Source: Roseiarcus sp963717215 | Lineage (GTDB): Bacteria > Pseudomonadota > Alphaproteobacteria > Rhizobiales > Beijerinckiaceae | DNA: 64,000 nt | Reading direction: 5' to 3' | Assembly: GCA_963717215.1 (NCBI GenBank) | Contig: CAVQVS010000001.1 | Coordinates: forward strand, 62,001 to 126,000 | Shown: positions 16,701 to 25,737 of the stretch, one piece after another | Layout: each line of letters opens with the position of its first letter | How positions within the stretch are numbered: the stretch's first letter is position 1 | Translations under genes and position numbers: made by a program | The notes under the pieces: model-generated | Database searches by the model: none | Told to the model about the DNA's origin: nothing | The model's input: only the letters and a program-made list of their open reading frames with translations

Positions 16701-19156
16701 TCCCGGCGGGACCGCGGAGGCAGAGTTCATCGTCGGCCGTTCTGACAACTCGGTGTGGGCGGGCGAGTTAATCGCAAAGCGCCTCGGTCTCCCATCTCTT
16801 CCCGAGCCGGAGCTGCAAAAGCGCCTCTACGCAACGCGCGCCGTCGAGCCTTCGCCTGCTCTGCACTCGCGTTGGCCGTTTGCCTTCTCGGCTGATGGCA
16901 AAGCGCTGAGGCTGACGCACCGTACGCCCAGACCGTGGGCTCACGTGATGGCGAACGAAATTGGCATGGCGACAATGGTCTCGAATGACGGCGAGATTTT
17001 TTCCGCCTTCGGCAACGCCCGCCAGAACGGCCTTTCCGCCTTTCGCTTCGACAGCGTGACCGCCGTGCAGCCAGGGCAGGTCGTCTACCTGCGAGACCTC
17101 GATAACGGCGAAACAGACGCGCCGAGCTTCACGCCTTTTCAGCGCGACGACGCTACTCACGATGCGGTGTATGAACCGGGGGTCGCGACGTTCACGATGA
17201 GGCGCGGCGATCTCGAAACGGAATATGTCGTCTTTGTGCCGCCGAACTACCCCGGCGACATGCGTCTCCTCACCTTGCGCAATCGTGGGACGGGTTCAAA
17301 GCGGTTGCGCGTCGCACCCTATTTCGATCTTGCGCTCGACGACAGTCCGAACGCGAGCATCGACAAGATTCTCGACGAGACCGTCGGTTCGACCCTCCTC
17401 TTCAGCAATCCCAGCAATGATTTCGTGCGCGGATTTGCGTTTGCCGCGACGAGCCTCGAGGGATCGACGACAGAGACCATCCGCGCCCGATTCTTCGGCG
17501 GGCCGGGACGCAATATTCTGGCCCCCGCGATGGTCGAGGTCGGCGCGAGCGACGGCGCTGCGCGTGACGACGGGCGGCGCGTGGCCGCCTTCTGCAGTGA
17601 GATCGTCCTGCCGCCCGGGGGCGAAACAAAGATTGCGATCGCCTTCGGCCAAGCGCGAAGCCGGCGGGAAGCGCTGGGCGCAGCGGCGCGCATCGGGGTC
17701 GCCAGCGCGCAGGACGAACTTGCGGCGACGCGCGCCTCCTGGGCCGCGCGGCTGGGCAAGGTCGAAGTCCGCACGAACCGGCCCGACTTCGACCGGCTGG
17801 TCAACACCTGGCTTCCCTATCAACTCTACGCATCGCGGCTGTTCGGTCGCGTAGGCCCGAACCAGATCGGCGGAGCGACGGGTTATCGCGATCAGTTGCA
17901 GGACGTGCTGCCGCTGACGCTCCTCGAGCCGCGCCTCACGCGGGCGCAGATCGTGTTGCACGCGAGCCAGCAATTCCGCGAAGGCGATGTGCTCAAGTGG
18001 TGGCATCGCGCGCCAGGCGGCGGCACCGGCCTCGGCCAGCGGACCAAGGCGAGCGACCCCCACCTCTGGCTGCCCTACGTTCTCGCCCGCTACGTGCGCG
18101 AAAGTGGCGATCGAACTGTTCTCGATGTGGTCACGCCGTTCCTCGAGGCGGAGGCCGTGCCGGCGCACGAGGACACCTGGATCGTGATCCCCCGCGTCTC
18201 GCGCGAGAGCGCGACCGTCTACGAGCACGCGCGCCTGACCATTGCTTTCACCCTCGACCACATGGGCGCGAACGGGCTGCCTTTGCTGCGCGCCGGCGAT
18301 TGGAATGACGGCATCGACGCGCTTGGACGGCGCGAAATCGGAACGAGCGTCTGGATGGGCTTCTTCCTCGCCAATGTGCTCGACGGCTTCGTCGACCTGG
18401 CGCGCGTCAAGGGCGATGAAGCTTTCGCGGCGCGCTGCGAGCAGGAACTCTCTGCGCAGCGCACGGCCCTGGAAACCGGTTGGATGGGCGATCATTATGC
18501 GCTCGATTTCGCCGACGACGGACAGGAGATTGGCGCGCGCAACGCTATGACGACGGGCTGGTCCGCCTATTCCGGCGCCTGCGACGACGAGCGCGCGCTT
18601 GCCGCCATCGAGGGCGGCCTGAAGGGGATCGAACGCGCCGAACCGGGTTCTGCTGCTCGAGCAGCCGTTCTATGAACATTCGCAGCCCTATCCGGGACGG
18701 ATCGCGGACTATCCGCCCGGAGTGCGTGAGAACGGCGGCCAGTACAGCCACGGTGCGACCTGGATCGTCGATGGCTTCGTGCGCCTCGCCGCCTCGGCGC
18801 GCGCCAAGGGCGACCGCGAATTGGCCGCTCGCCTCAGCGCGCGCGCCTTCGAGATTTACGAAAAGATCTCGCCGCTTAAGAAGACCGATCCCGAGAGCCT
18901 CGCGACCTATGGGCTCATTCCCATTCAGCAGCCCGCTGATATTTACGACGGTTGGGGGCACGGCGGACGAGGCGGCTGGTCGTGGTACACCGGCTCCGCC
19001 GCCCGAATGGTGTCGGCGGCCCACGCTTTGCTGGGAATTGGCCAGCAAGACGGCCGAGTGGTGCTGCGGGACGACCTGTTCGAGCCGAAGGGGGAACTGA
19101 AGGTCCAGTCCCTGCGTATCGGGGAGACGACTTGGACCCCTGACGGGAAGCGCTGA
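13711..19156 (+). CDS. Large membrane protein with GH94/GT36-type catalytic region, interrupted by a one-base insertion
   Basis: About 1815 aa. Residues 1-700 are mostly hydrophobic, with a dozen or more membrane spans. The rest is a carbohydrate-binding beta-sandwich plus an (alpha/alpha)6 barrel like cellobiose phosphorylase and the phosphorylase half of cyclic beta-1,2-glucan synthase. Blocks are PWAHVMANEIGMATMVS, VVYLRDLDNGE, GATGYRDQLQDVLPL, GTGLGQRTKASDPHLWLPY and RAGDWNDGIDALG (catalytic Asp, residue 1530). The frame breaks at GGG 18645-18647; removing one G continues as EPVLLLEQPFYEHSQPYPGR to the stop at 19156. I chose the ATG at 13711 (METTPAF) for its GGAAGG site. The GT84 cyclising module of true NdvB was not recognised. 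Substrate unknown. Confidence 0.8.
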
Positions 19157-19338
19157 GAGAGCAAATCACTAGAAAGTACCGGGCGGTTTGCCCGTGGCGA
19201 TCCGGCCTAACGCCGCATTTGCCTTAAAACCGATTCAAAACCGCCACGCCGTTGCGGCGCAGCGCAGTTTCTGGCAAGGAGCGCCACCAACGAGCCGCGG
19301 GAGAGGCGCCCGCGGCCCTGAAATCGGGGCTTTCGCGC

Positions 19339-21468
19339 ATGCTTTTGGGCTTGATTATCGTCTGTGGACTGCTTTCCATTGTCTACGGCGTCTACACGAT
19401 CAATAGCCTGATGGCGGCGGACGCCGGTTCAGCGCGCATGCAGGAGATTTCCGGCGCGGTGGCGGAAGGGGCGCAAGCCTATCTGCGGCGCCAGTACACC
19501 ACCATCGCCGGCGTCGGCGTTGTCGTTTTCATAGCTCTTGGGCTTCTGCTTTCGTGGCCGGTGGCGATCGGTTTCGCGATCGGCGCCATCCTGTCCGGCG
19601 CGGCGGGTTTCATCGGCATGAACGTCTCGGTGCGCGCCAACGTGCGCACCGCGCAGGCCGCGACGAAATCGCTCGCCGGTGGTCTCGATATCAGCTTTCG
19701 CTCAGGCGCCGTGACCGGCCTGCTCGTGGCAGGTCTCGCGCTTCTCGGCGTGGCTGGCTACTTTGGCTTTCTCACCGGCGTTCTTGGCCATGGCGTGGCC
19801 GATCGAGAGACGATCGACGCGCTGGTCGCGCTCGGCTTCGGCGCTTCCCTGATCTCGATTTTCGCCCGGCTTGGCGGCGGCATCTTCACCAAGGGCGCTG
19901 ACGTCGGCGCCGATCTCGTCGGCAAGGTTGAGGCCGGCATTCCCGAGGACGATCCCCGCAATCCTGCGACCATTGCTGACAATGTCGGCGACAACGTCGG
20001 CGATTGCGCGGGCATGGCCGCCGACCTGTTCGAGACTTACGCGGTGACGGTCGTGGCGACGATGGTGCTGGCCTCGATCTTCTTCGAGAAGACGCCGGCG
20101 CTGGTTCCCGCGATGATGTACCCGCTCGCGATCTGCGCCGCGTGCATCGTGACCTCGATCATCGGCACCTTCTTCGTCAAGCTCGGCGCCAACGGCTCGA
20201 TCATGGGCGCCCTCTACAAGGGCCTCATCGCCACCGGCGTCCTGTCGATCATTGGCCTCGCGCTTGCGACGACCTATGTCATCGGCTGGGGCGAGATCGG
20301 GACGGTGGCGGGCAAGGTCGTCACAGGCTCGAACCTCTTCATCTGTGGGCTCGTCGGCCTCGTCGTCACCGGCCTCATCGTGGTTATCACCGAATATTAC
20401 ACCGGCACCGGCAAACGTCCGGTTGTGTCGATTGCCCAGGCCTCCGTCACCGGCCACGGCACCAACGTGATCCAGGGCCTCGCGGTCTCGCTCGAATCGA
20501 CGGCGCTGCCTGCGCTGGTGATCGTCGCCGGCATCGTTTCGACCTATCAGCTTGCCGGCCTTTTCGGCACCGCGATCGCGGTCACGACCATGCTCGGACT
20601 CGCCGGCATGATCGTCGCCCTCGACGCCTTCGGTCCGGTCACCGACAACGCCGGCGGCATCGCCGAAATGGCCGGCCTTCCGAAAGAAGTGCGCCAGTCG
20701 ACCGACGCGCTCGACGCGGTCGGCAACACCACCAAGGCGATCACGAAGGGCTACGCGATCGGCTCGGCGGGGTTGGGCGCGCTGGTTCTGTTCGCGGCTT
20801 ACACAAACGACATCAAGCACTTCACTGACACCGGCGCGTCCTACTTCAAGGATGTCGGCGTCGTCGACTTCAACCTCTCGAATCCTTATGTTGTTGCGGG
20901 CCTCATCTTCGGCGGCATGATCCCTTATCTGTTCGCAGGCATCGCAATGACCGCGGTCGGCCGCGCGGCCGGTGCGGTGGTGCTGGAAGTTCGCCGCCAG
21001 TTCAAGGAAATGCCGGGCATCATGAATGGCACCCAGCGTCCCGACTACGGGCGCGCCGTCGATCTGCTCACCAAGGCCGCGATCCGGGAGATGATCATCC
21101 CCTCGCTGCTGCCGGTCCTGGCTCCGTTCGTTGTCTATTTCGGCACGTTGTGGATCTCGGGCTCGAAGGCGTCGGCCTTCGCCGCGCTCGGCGCCTCGCT
21201 GCTCGGCGTGATCGTCAACGGTCTCTTCGTCGCCATCTCGATGACTTCGGGCGGCGGCGCGTGGGACAACGCGAAGAAGAGCTTCGAGGACGGGTTCGTC
21301 GACAAGGACGGCGTCAGGCACCTGAAGGGCTCGGAAGCCCACAAGGCGTCCGTCACCGGCGACACGGTCGGCGACCCCTACAAGGACACTGCCGGCCCGG
21401 CGGTCAATCCGGCGATCAAGATCACCAACATCGTCGCCCTGCTGTTGCTGGCCATCCTGGCGAAGTAA
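19339..21468 (+). CDS. hppA: K+-independent membrane-bound proton-pumping pyrophosphatase
   Basis: Hydrolyses cytoplasmic pyrophosphate and pumps protons across the inner membrane, with about 16 membrane segments. 709 aa from the ATG at 19339 (MLLGLIIVCGLLSIVYG), which matches family N-termini; an upstream ATG at 19252 would add 29 Arg/Ala-rich residues. The substrate/Mg site is DDPRNPATIADNVGDNVGDCAG. The sequence GNTTKAITKGYAIG carries Lys in place of Ala, and Thr three residues on, the signature of the K+-independent class. A terminator follows at 21486-21514. Monocistronic. Confidence 0.96.
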   Translation: MLLGLIIVCGLLSIVYGVYTINSLMAADAGSARMQEISGAVAEGAQAYLRRQYTTIAGVGVVVFIALGLLLSWPVAIGFAIGAILSGAAGFIGMNVSVRANVRTAQAATKSLAGGLDISFRSGAVTGLLVAGLALLGVAGYFGFLTGVLGHGVADRETIDALVALGFGASLISIFARLGGGIFTKGADVGADLVGKVEAGIPEDDPRNPATIADNVGDNVGDCAGMAADLFETYAVTVVATMVLASIFFEKTPALVPAMMYPLAICAACIVTSIIGTFFVKLGANGSIMGALYKGLIATGVLSIIGLALATTYVIGWGEIGTVAGKVVTGSNLFICGLVGLVVTGLIVVITEYYTGTGKRPVVSIAQASVTGHGTNVIQGLAVSLESTALPALVIVAGIVSTYQLAGLFGTAIAVTTMLGLAGMIVALDAFGPVTDNAGGIAEMAGLPKEVRQSTDALDAVGNTTKAITKGYAIGSAGLGALVLFAAYTNDIKHFTDTGASYFKDVGVVDFNLSNPYVVAGLIFGGMIPYLFAGIAMTAVGRAAGAVVLEVRRQFKEMPGIMNGTQRPDYGRAVDLLTKAAIREMIIPSLLPVLAPFVVYFGTLWISGSKASAFAALGASLLGVIVNGLFVAISMTSGGGAWDNAKKSFEDGFVDKDGVRHLKGSEAHKASVTGDTVGDPYKDTAGPAVNPAIKITNIVALLLLAILAK

Positions 21469-21485
21469 TCCGGCCAGTAGCCCAA

Positions 21486-21514
21486 GGGCGCCGAGCGCGG
21501 GGTCGGCGCTTGTT
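21486..21514 (+). terminator. Terminator after hppA
   Basis: Stem GCGCCGA (21488-21494) / TCGGCGC (21503-21509) with an 8-base loop, followed by TTGTT. It starts 20 bases after the hppA stop. Confidence 0.6.
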
Positions 21515-21662
21515 ACGATCGCATGGCGTCGGCTTTCTCAGCGCTGCTGGCGTTCGAAAGGCGGAGTCGGAGCCCCGATCGAGGCCATGGGGAGTGCAAG
21601 AGTGTTCATGGGGTAAGTTTACCCATATTTCTGATTCCGCAATAAAAATATGTGGCGATTGT

Positions 21663-21785
21663 AGCGATAGCTGTTGATTGAGGTTGCGCGGTCGGATCTT
21701 TGCGCTCGGGCCGTCCTGGCCGGGTCAAGCCCGGCCAGGACGTTGGTAGCCGCAGCGAAAAACAGCCTGAACAACAGCTATCGCT
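21663..21785. mobile_element. MITE-like element with 14-bp terminal inverted repeats
   Basis: AGCGATAGCTGTTG at 21663-21676 is perfectly inverted as CAACAGCTATCGCT at 21772-21785, making a 123-bp unit with no coding capacity. Its centre holds a perfect 13-bp REP hairpin (21712-21742). No target-site duplication is obvious. Confidence 0.5.
21712..21742. repeat. REP-type hairpin
   Basis: CGTCCTGGCCGGG (21712-21724) and CCCGGCCAGGACG (21730-21742) form a perfect 13-bp stem with a TCAAG loop. This is the GGCCGGG-type intergenic repeat common in Rhizobiales. Confidence 0.8.
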
Positions 21786-21847
21786 CTAAGCGCCAAGAAT
21801 GTCCGTGTCATTCCGTCAGCCGGCTAGATCAAAAGCCGGCGCGTATA

Positions 21848-21874
21848 GAGTTCGAATCCCTTCTGGCGCGCCAT
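21848..21874 (+). repeat. tRNA-3'-end-like direct repeat, left copy
   Basis: GTTCGAATCC followed by CTTCTGGCGCGCCA resembles the T-loop plus acceptor end of a tRNA-Arg (GGCGC, discriminator G, CCA). It matches the copy at 22824-22850 at 22 of 27 bases. A full tRNA cannot be folded from the upstream bases: the T-stem has mismatches and no D-arm consensus is present. Confidence 0.5.
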
Positions 21875-21988
21875 TTCACCGGGCAGGATTCGAACCGTCG
21901 GGCTCGTGCCCATCCGTTATCGAGAACGATCCAAAACAACCATTTATGCTAAAGTCGCCAGCCATCAAAACGGGCGGCGGGGCCAGCA

Positions 21989-22801
21989 ATGTCGGAATCT
22001 GACAAAGTGTTTGCTGGCTCGATTCCGGAAAACTACGACCGCTACATGGTGCCGTTGATTTTCGAACCGTTCGCCGCCGATCTTGCACAACGAGCGGCCG
22101 CCTTCTCGCCACGCGCCGTCTTGGAGACTGCTGCAGGCAGTGGGGTCGTTACCCGCGCATTGGCGCCAAGACTGTCTCCGAGCGCGAGTTATGCGGTGAC
22201 CGACCTCAATCAGCCGATGCTCGACTACGCCTCGTCGCGACAAGGTCCTGACAGTCGCATCACATGGCGCCGAGCGGACGCTCTAGCGCTCCCATTCGAA
22301 GATGAAGCCTTCGATCTGGTCTGCTGCCAGTTCGGCGCAATGTTCTTTCCCGATCGCATATCGGGCTATCGCGAAGCAAAGCGTGTGCTGAAGCCCGGCG
22401 GATATTTTTTGTTCAACGTATGGGACCGCATTGAAGAGAACGTTTTTGCCGATGATGTAACGAATGCTCTCGCAAAGATCTTTCCGAGCGATCCGCCGCG
22501 CTTTCTGGCGCGCACGCCGCACGGCTACCATGACACGGCGCTGATCCGCGGCGAACTTGAGAATGCAGGTTTCTCCCGCGTGATGATCGAGACAAGGGCA
22601 GAGCAAAGCCGCGCATCCTCGCCCCGCCAGGTCGCCATTGCCTACTGTCAAGGAACTCCCCTTCGCAACGAGATCGAAGCGAGAGACGCGGGAGGACTGG
22701 ACGCTGCAACCGATCACGCTGCCTCCGCGATCGCGGACAGACATGGGAGTGGCGAGGTTGCCGCCAAAATTCAGGCGCACGTAATCGTGGCCGTCGTCTA
22801 G
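21989..22801 (+). CDS. Class I SAM-dependent methyltransferase
   Basis: 270-aa Methyltransf_11-type enzyme that transfers a methyl group from S-adenosylmethionine to an unknown small molecule. Motif I is VLETAAGSGVVTRAL, motif II is YAVTDLNQPMLDYA, motif III is DALALPFEDEAFDLVCCQFGAMFF, and the post-III segment is EAKRVLKPGGYFLFNVWD. The N-terminus (MVPLIFEPFAADLAQRA) resembles UbiE-like lipid/quinone methyltransferases. The gene is enclosed by two tRNA-end-like repeats and lies beside a MITE-like element, so it may be an inserted cargo gene. No operon partner. Confidence 0.88.
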   Translation: MSESDKVFAGSIPENYDRYMVPLIFEPFAADLAQRAAAFSPRAVLETAAGSGVVTRALAPRLSPSASYAVTDLNQPMLDYASSRQGPDSRITWRRADALALPFEDEAFDLVCCQFGAMFFPDRISGYREAKRVLKPGGYFLFNVWDRIEENVFADDVTNALAKIFPSDPPRFLARTPHGYHDTALIRGELENAGFSRVMIETRAEQSRASSPRQVAIAYCQGTPLRNEIEARDAGGLDAATDHAASAIADRHGSGEVAAKIQAHVIVAVV

Positions 22802-22823
22802 GTGTTGGAATACCTCTTCTGAA

Positions 22824-22850
22824 GGGTTCGCATCCACTCGGGCGCGCCAT
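22824..22850 (+). repeat. tRNA-3'-end-like direct repeat, right copy
   Basis: GGGTTCGCATCC followed by ACTCGGGCGCGCCA. The ending CGGGCGCGCCA is what tRNA-Arg genes show at their acceptor end. It begins 22 bases after the methyltransferase stop and lies 976 bp from the left copy, in the same orientation. Confidence 0.5.
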
Positions 22851-22859
22851 CCTCGTTAC

Positions 22860-22890
22860 GAAAACGCCGCCGTTCTTTCGACCGGCGGCG
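22860..22890 (-). terminator. Rho-independent terminator of the PEP-CTERM gene
   Basis: On the minus strand, CGCCGCCG (22890-22883) pairs with CGGCGGCG (22872-22865) across a 10-base loop, followed by TTTTCG. It lies 25 bases after the stop of the gene at 22915. Confidence 0.8.
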
Positions 22891-22914
22891 CTCTCATTAT
22901 CGATGCTCTCGATC

Positions 22915-23619
22915 TTAGATGAGGGCAATCGTCGTCAAACGACGACGAAGCGCAACGCCCATCAGGCCGAAGCCGGCGACCATCATCACCCAGGTCGAAG
23001 CCTCGGGAACGGTCGCCATCGCGCTGCCGCCGATGGCGAAGTCCTTCCCTTCGGCAGCGGCGATATCCTCGAGCGCGGCGCCGTCGAGCGTGACCGTCGT
23101 GAGGAGGTCGCCCTCGTGGACCAACGCCGAGCCAAACGTCTCTCCGCTTCCCAAGTCGGCGAAGGTCGAAAGTCCGTTGGTTCCGTCGTTCAGGTCGTCG
23201 ATCGGCGTGGACACGTCCCAGTTCGTATATGTGATCGAGGCGCTGCCGCTCGTATTGTTGTACCCGATACCGAAAGGATTGGACGGGATGGTCAGGGTCG
23301 CGCTCGTGATCGGGCCGCTGAGGCCGCTGAGATCGAACGCAAAGAAATTCCTGACTTCGCTCTTGGGATTGTTGTTGAATCCATCGAAACCGGCTTGGTA
23401 GTTCGTGAAAATGCTCCCGCCCAGATTGTCGTAGTGGCCGCTGTTAAACGCGGTGTAGTCGACGCCGTTGATCGTAAGCACCACATCGCCGCCGAACCCA
23501 AGCGCGGTGCTGTTAAAGACGGTTACGGTCGGCGCCGTCGCGTGCGCCGCAACTGGCGCCAAGCTAACCATGGCAGGAACAACCGCGGCGAGCATCATGT
23601 TCGAAATCTTCAAGTTCAC
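22915..23619 (-). CDS. PEPxxWA-CTERM sorting-domain protein
   Basis: 234-aa exported protein. An N-terminal signal peptide ends at AAHA (about residue 27). A beta-rich domain of unknown function follows (VFNSTALGFGGDVVLTINGVDY; FFAFDLSGLSGPITSATLTI). The C-terminus is a textbook PEP-CTERM tail: VPEASTW, a hydrophobic helix VMMVAGFGLMGVAL, then RRR. Such tails are recognised and cleaved by exosortase, releasing or anchoring the protein at the surface. No exosortase gene is in the window. The structural domain resembles other small extracellular beta-sandwich PEP-CTERM proteins. Monocistronic with its own terminator. Confidence 0.9.
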   Translation of the reverse strand: MNLKISNMMLAAVVPAMVSLAPVAAHATAPTVTVFNSTALGFGGDVVLTINGVDYTAFNSGHYDNLGGSIFTNYQAGFDGFNNNPKSEVRNFFAFDLSGLSGPITSATLTIPSNPFGIGYNNTSGSASITYTNWDVSTPIDDLNDGTNGLSTFADLGSGETFGSALVHEGDLLTTVTLDGAALEDIAAAEGKDFAIGGSAMATVPEASTWVMMVAGFGLMGVALRRRLTTIALI

Positions 23620-23863
23620 TCTCCCATGCTGACTAACGTCGGCAGCGATAGGAAGGGCACATGACCGCTTTGTGATGCCGTCCCATGGTGAGGCGGACGT
23701 CGCGCGGATTATGGGCGCTGCTCGCGAACATTTGAACGTTGGCGCGACAAGCTACGGCCGCTTTACTGCGGCGGGTCAAAAAGACGCTTCGAAAATCATA
23801 ATATCCGCGCCTCGCACCCGCTCTGTTCGGGTCGAGCGCCGTTAGGACAACGGTCTCGACCGC

Positions 23864-24319
23864 TCAGCTGAACTTGAACAGGCCGCCCATGATGTTCTTG
23901 AGGAAGTCGGGCTCCGAGCCGCCGGTCGGCGTCGTGCGGCTGACGAAGTCGAAAACTTTGCCGTCCTTCATGCCGTAATTCGCGATGCGGTCGACCTTGC
24001 CGCCCTTGTCGAAGTAGACCGCAAGCACGTGCTGATCGGTCATCTTGACCGGCATGAACGACAGCGTGTGCTGCATCTTCTGGCCGATATAATACCAGGC
24101 GTCGCCGCCGACGGTCGAGGTGGTCGAGGGCGTGCCCAGCAGCGATAGCGCCTCCGGTTTGGTCGTCGCGCCAACCTTGATTTGCGACACCGAGTCCTCG
24201 TCGACCTGGTAGCCGCGATCGAAGTCGCCCTCGTAGCCAAGGCAGCCGCTGACCGTGAGCGCCGCACACAGGGCCAATCCCAACGTTGCTCGACGATGGA
24301 CCTTGGACGCCATTCGCAT
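23864..24319 (-). CDS. bamE: Outer-membrane assembly lipoprotein BamE (SmpA/OmlA)
   Basis: 151-aa lipoprotein of the BAM complex, which inserts beta-barrel proteins into the outer membrane. It has a signal peptide with lipobox LTVSGC. The BamE domain follows: YQVDEDSVSQIKVGATTKPEAL, LLGTPSTTSTVGGDAWYYIG, then the VLAVYFDKGGKVDRIANYG strand pair. The start at 24319 (or the Met two codons later) is preferred over a longer frame that lacks a signal peptide. Divergent from the cytochrome chaperone gene 107 bp away, the usual alphaproteobacterial arrangement. Confidence 0.92.
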   Translation of the reverse strand: MRMASKVHRRATLGLALCAALTVSGCLGYEGDFDRGYQVDEDSVSQIKVGATTKPEALSLLGTPSTTSTVGGDAWYYIGQKMQHTLSFMPVKMTDQHVLAVYFDKGGKVDRIANYGMKDGKVFDFVSRTTPTGGSEPDFLKNIMGGLFKFS

Positions 24320-24426
24320 TCCGTCTCTCTTCGATCGGTCTTTCGCCTTGCCAGACCGGGCGCGGATGCCTAACTCATCAACCCTGACGAGAGCAAGGCG
24401 CAAGCTGCCGCTCGCAGGACATTGGT

Positions 24427-24990
24427 ATGATCTTGGCCCAGTGGCGCGCACGGCGCGCCAGTAAAACACTCATCGAGCAGATTCGGGGCGAGATCGTGGC
24501 CGCGGCGCGCCGCCCGGAGCTGTACGAGGCGCTGGCCGCGCCCGATCGGATGGACGGCCGATTTGAGCTTCTGACTGTCCACGCCGGACTCGTCCTGCGC
24601 CGGCTGGCGGCGTTGGGCGGCGTTGCGGACGCGATCGCCCAGGATCTGGTGGACAGCCTCTTCACCCATTTCGACGACACGCTGCGCGAGATCGGCTATT
24701 CGGATATTGGCGTGTCGAAGCGGCTGAAGGCGATGGGAAGCGCCTTTTACGGCCGCAACGCCGCTTATGCGGCTGCGCTCGACGACGCCTCGCCGCACGA
24801 ACTCGCGACCGCGCTCGCCCGGAACGTGTACGGCGCGAAAAGCGATCAGGCCGGGTCGAAAGCAGAAGCGTTAGCCCGCTATATCGCTTCGCTCGATGCA
24901 GGCTTGTCGGCGATTCCCCTCGAGGCTTTCACGGAAGGCCGCTTTCGCTTTCCGCTGGGTTCGATCCCAGCCGGAGTTCCTCATGAGTGA
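24427..24990 (+). CDS. Ubiquinol-cytochrome c chaperone family protein (Cbp3/UQCC-like)
   Basis: 187-aa helical protein of the ubiquinol-cytochrome c chaperone family, thought to help assemble cytochrome b into the bc1 complex. Typical blocks are RPELYEALAAPDRMDGRFEL, VLRRLAALGGVADAIAQDL, then DSLFTHFDDTLREIGYSDIGVSKRLK, and MGSAFYGRNAAYAAAL. Its stop overlaps the start of the next gene (ATGAGTGA at 24983-24990), so translation is coupled. It heads the chaperone-yceD cluster that leads into plsX-fabH. Confidence 0.93.
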   Translation: MILAQWRARRASKTLIEQIRGEIVAAARRPELYEALAAPDRMDGRFELLTVHAGLVLRRLAALGGVADAIAQDLVDSLFTHFDDTLREIGYSDIGVSKRLKAMGSAFYGRNAAYAAALDDASPHELATALARNVYGAKSDQAGSKAEALARYIASLDAGLSAIPLEAFTEGRFRFPLGSIPAGVPHE

Positions 24991-25513
24991 AGGGAACGTG
25001 TTCTCTCGTATCGTGCGGGTCGATACCCTTCCTCGCGACGGTAAAGTCGTGTCGGTCGAGGCGACGTCCGCCGAGCGGGAAGAACTCGCGTCGTTCTATC
25101 GGCTTCCCGACATCGCCGTCCTGACGGCGACGCTCAGCCTCAAGCCGTTGGGCCGTGACGGAGTGCGCGTCACCGGCGCCGTCCATGGCGAACTCACTCA
25201 ACTCTGCATCGTTTCGGTCGAGCCGTTCCCGGCGACCGTGGACGAGGAGGTGGACGTGCGATTCGCTCCGCAGAAAGCCGCCAAGTCTGGATCGCCCGAG
25301 GAAACATTTTCACTCACCGACGAAGACGAACCCGATCCGATCATCGAGGGAAAAATAGACCTTGGCGCGCTCACCGCGGAGTTCTTCGCTCTTGGCCTCG
25401 ATCCTTATCCACGCAAGCCCGGCGCGGCCTTCGAGGAGGAGCGCATGGATTCGGAGCCAGCGGACTCCCCCTTTGCTGCGCTCGCCCAGCGCGACAAAGC
25501 GGACCACGATTAG
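24983..25513 (+). CDS. YceD/DUF177 family protein
   Basis: 176-aa protein of the DUF177/YceD family, linked in other bacteria to 23S rRNA accumulation and usually encoded near rpmF or plsX. The conserved C-rich core of the family is represented by GELTQLCIVSVEPFPATVDEEVDVRFAP. An acidic linker (SLTDEDEPDPIIEGKIDLGALTAEFFALGLDPYPR) with the terminal DPYPR motif is typical. The ATG overlaps the preceding stop codon. plsX starts 224 bp downstream. Confidence 0.9.
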   Translation: MSEGNVFSRIVRVDTLPRDGKVVSVEATSAEREELASFYRLPDIAVLTATLSLKPLGRDGVRVTGAVHGELTQLCIVSVEPFPATVDEEVDVRFAPQKAAKSGSPEETFSLTDEDEPDPIIEGKIDLGALTAEFFALGLDPYPRKPGAAFEEERMDSEPADSPFAALAQRDKADHD

Positions 25514-25737
25514 CGATTCGCTGGGATCGCGGGCCTCCACCGACGTCGGAGTTTTCTAGGCTCCGAAGCTGCGCCCTTGTCTCGAACGTTTCGGCGACAT
25601 GGTCCTCCCAGTCGAAATGAGGCGGGGTTGGCTGCAAATGAGTCAAGGTTTCTTGCGTTGCCTTGCACGGGGGAGCCGCTATTGTCGCGCCGCGCCGCGC
25701 CGTCCGGGCAACGCGCTGGACGTGGTCGGACGAGGGA

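Noticed and set aside
19702..21342. 546-codon open frame on the strand opposite hppA
   Set aside because: It mirrors hppA exactly, its product is Arg/Asp/His-rich with no domain, and high GC lengthens such antisense frames.
21790..21873. Intact tRNA gene ending at CCA 21871-21873
   Set aside because: Acceptor pairing of 6 of 7 and an anticodon-like 7-bp stem are visible, but the D-arm lacks conserved bases, the T-stem has mismatches and the loop is 8 bases. Kept only as a tRNA-end-like repeat.
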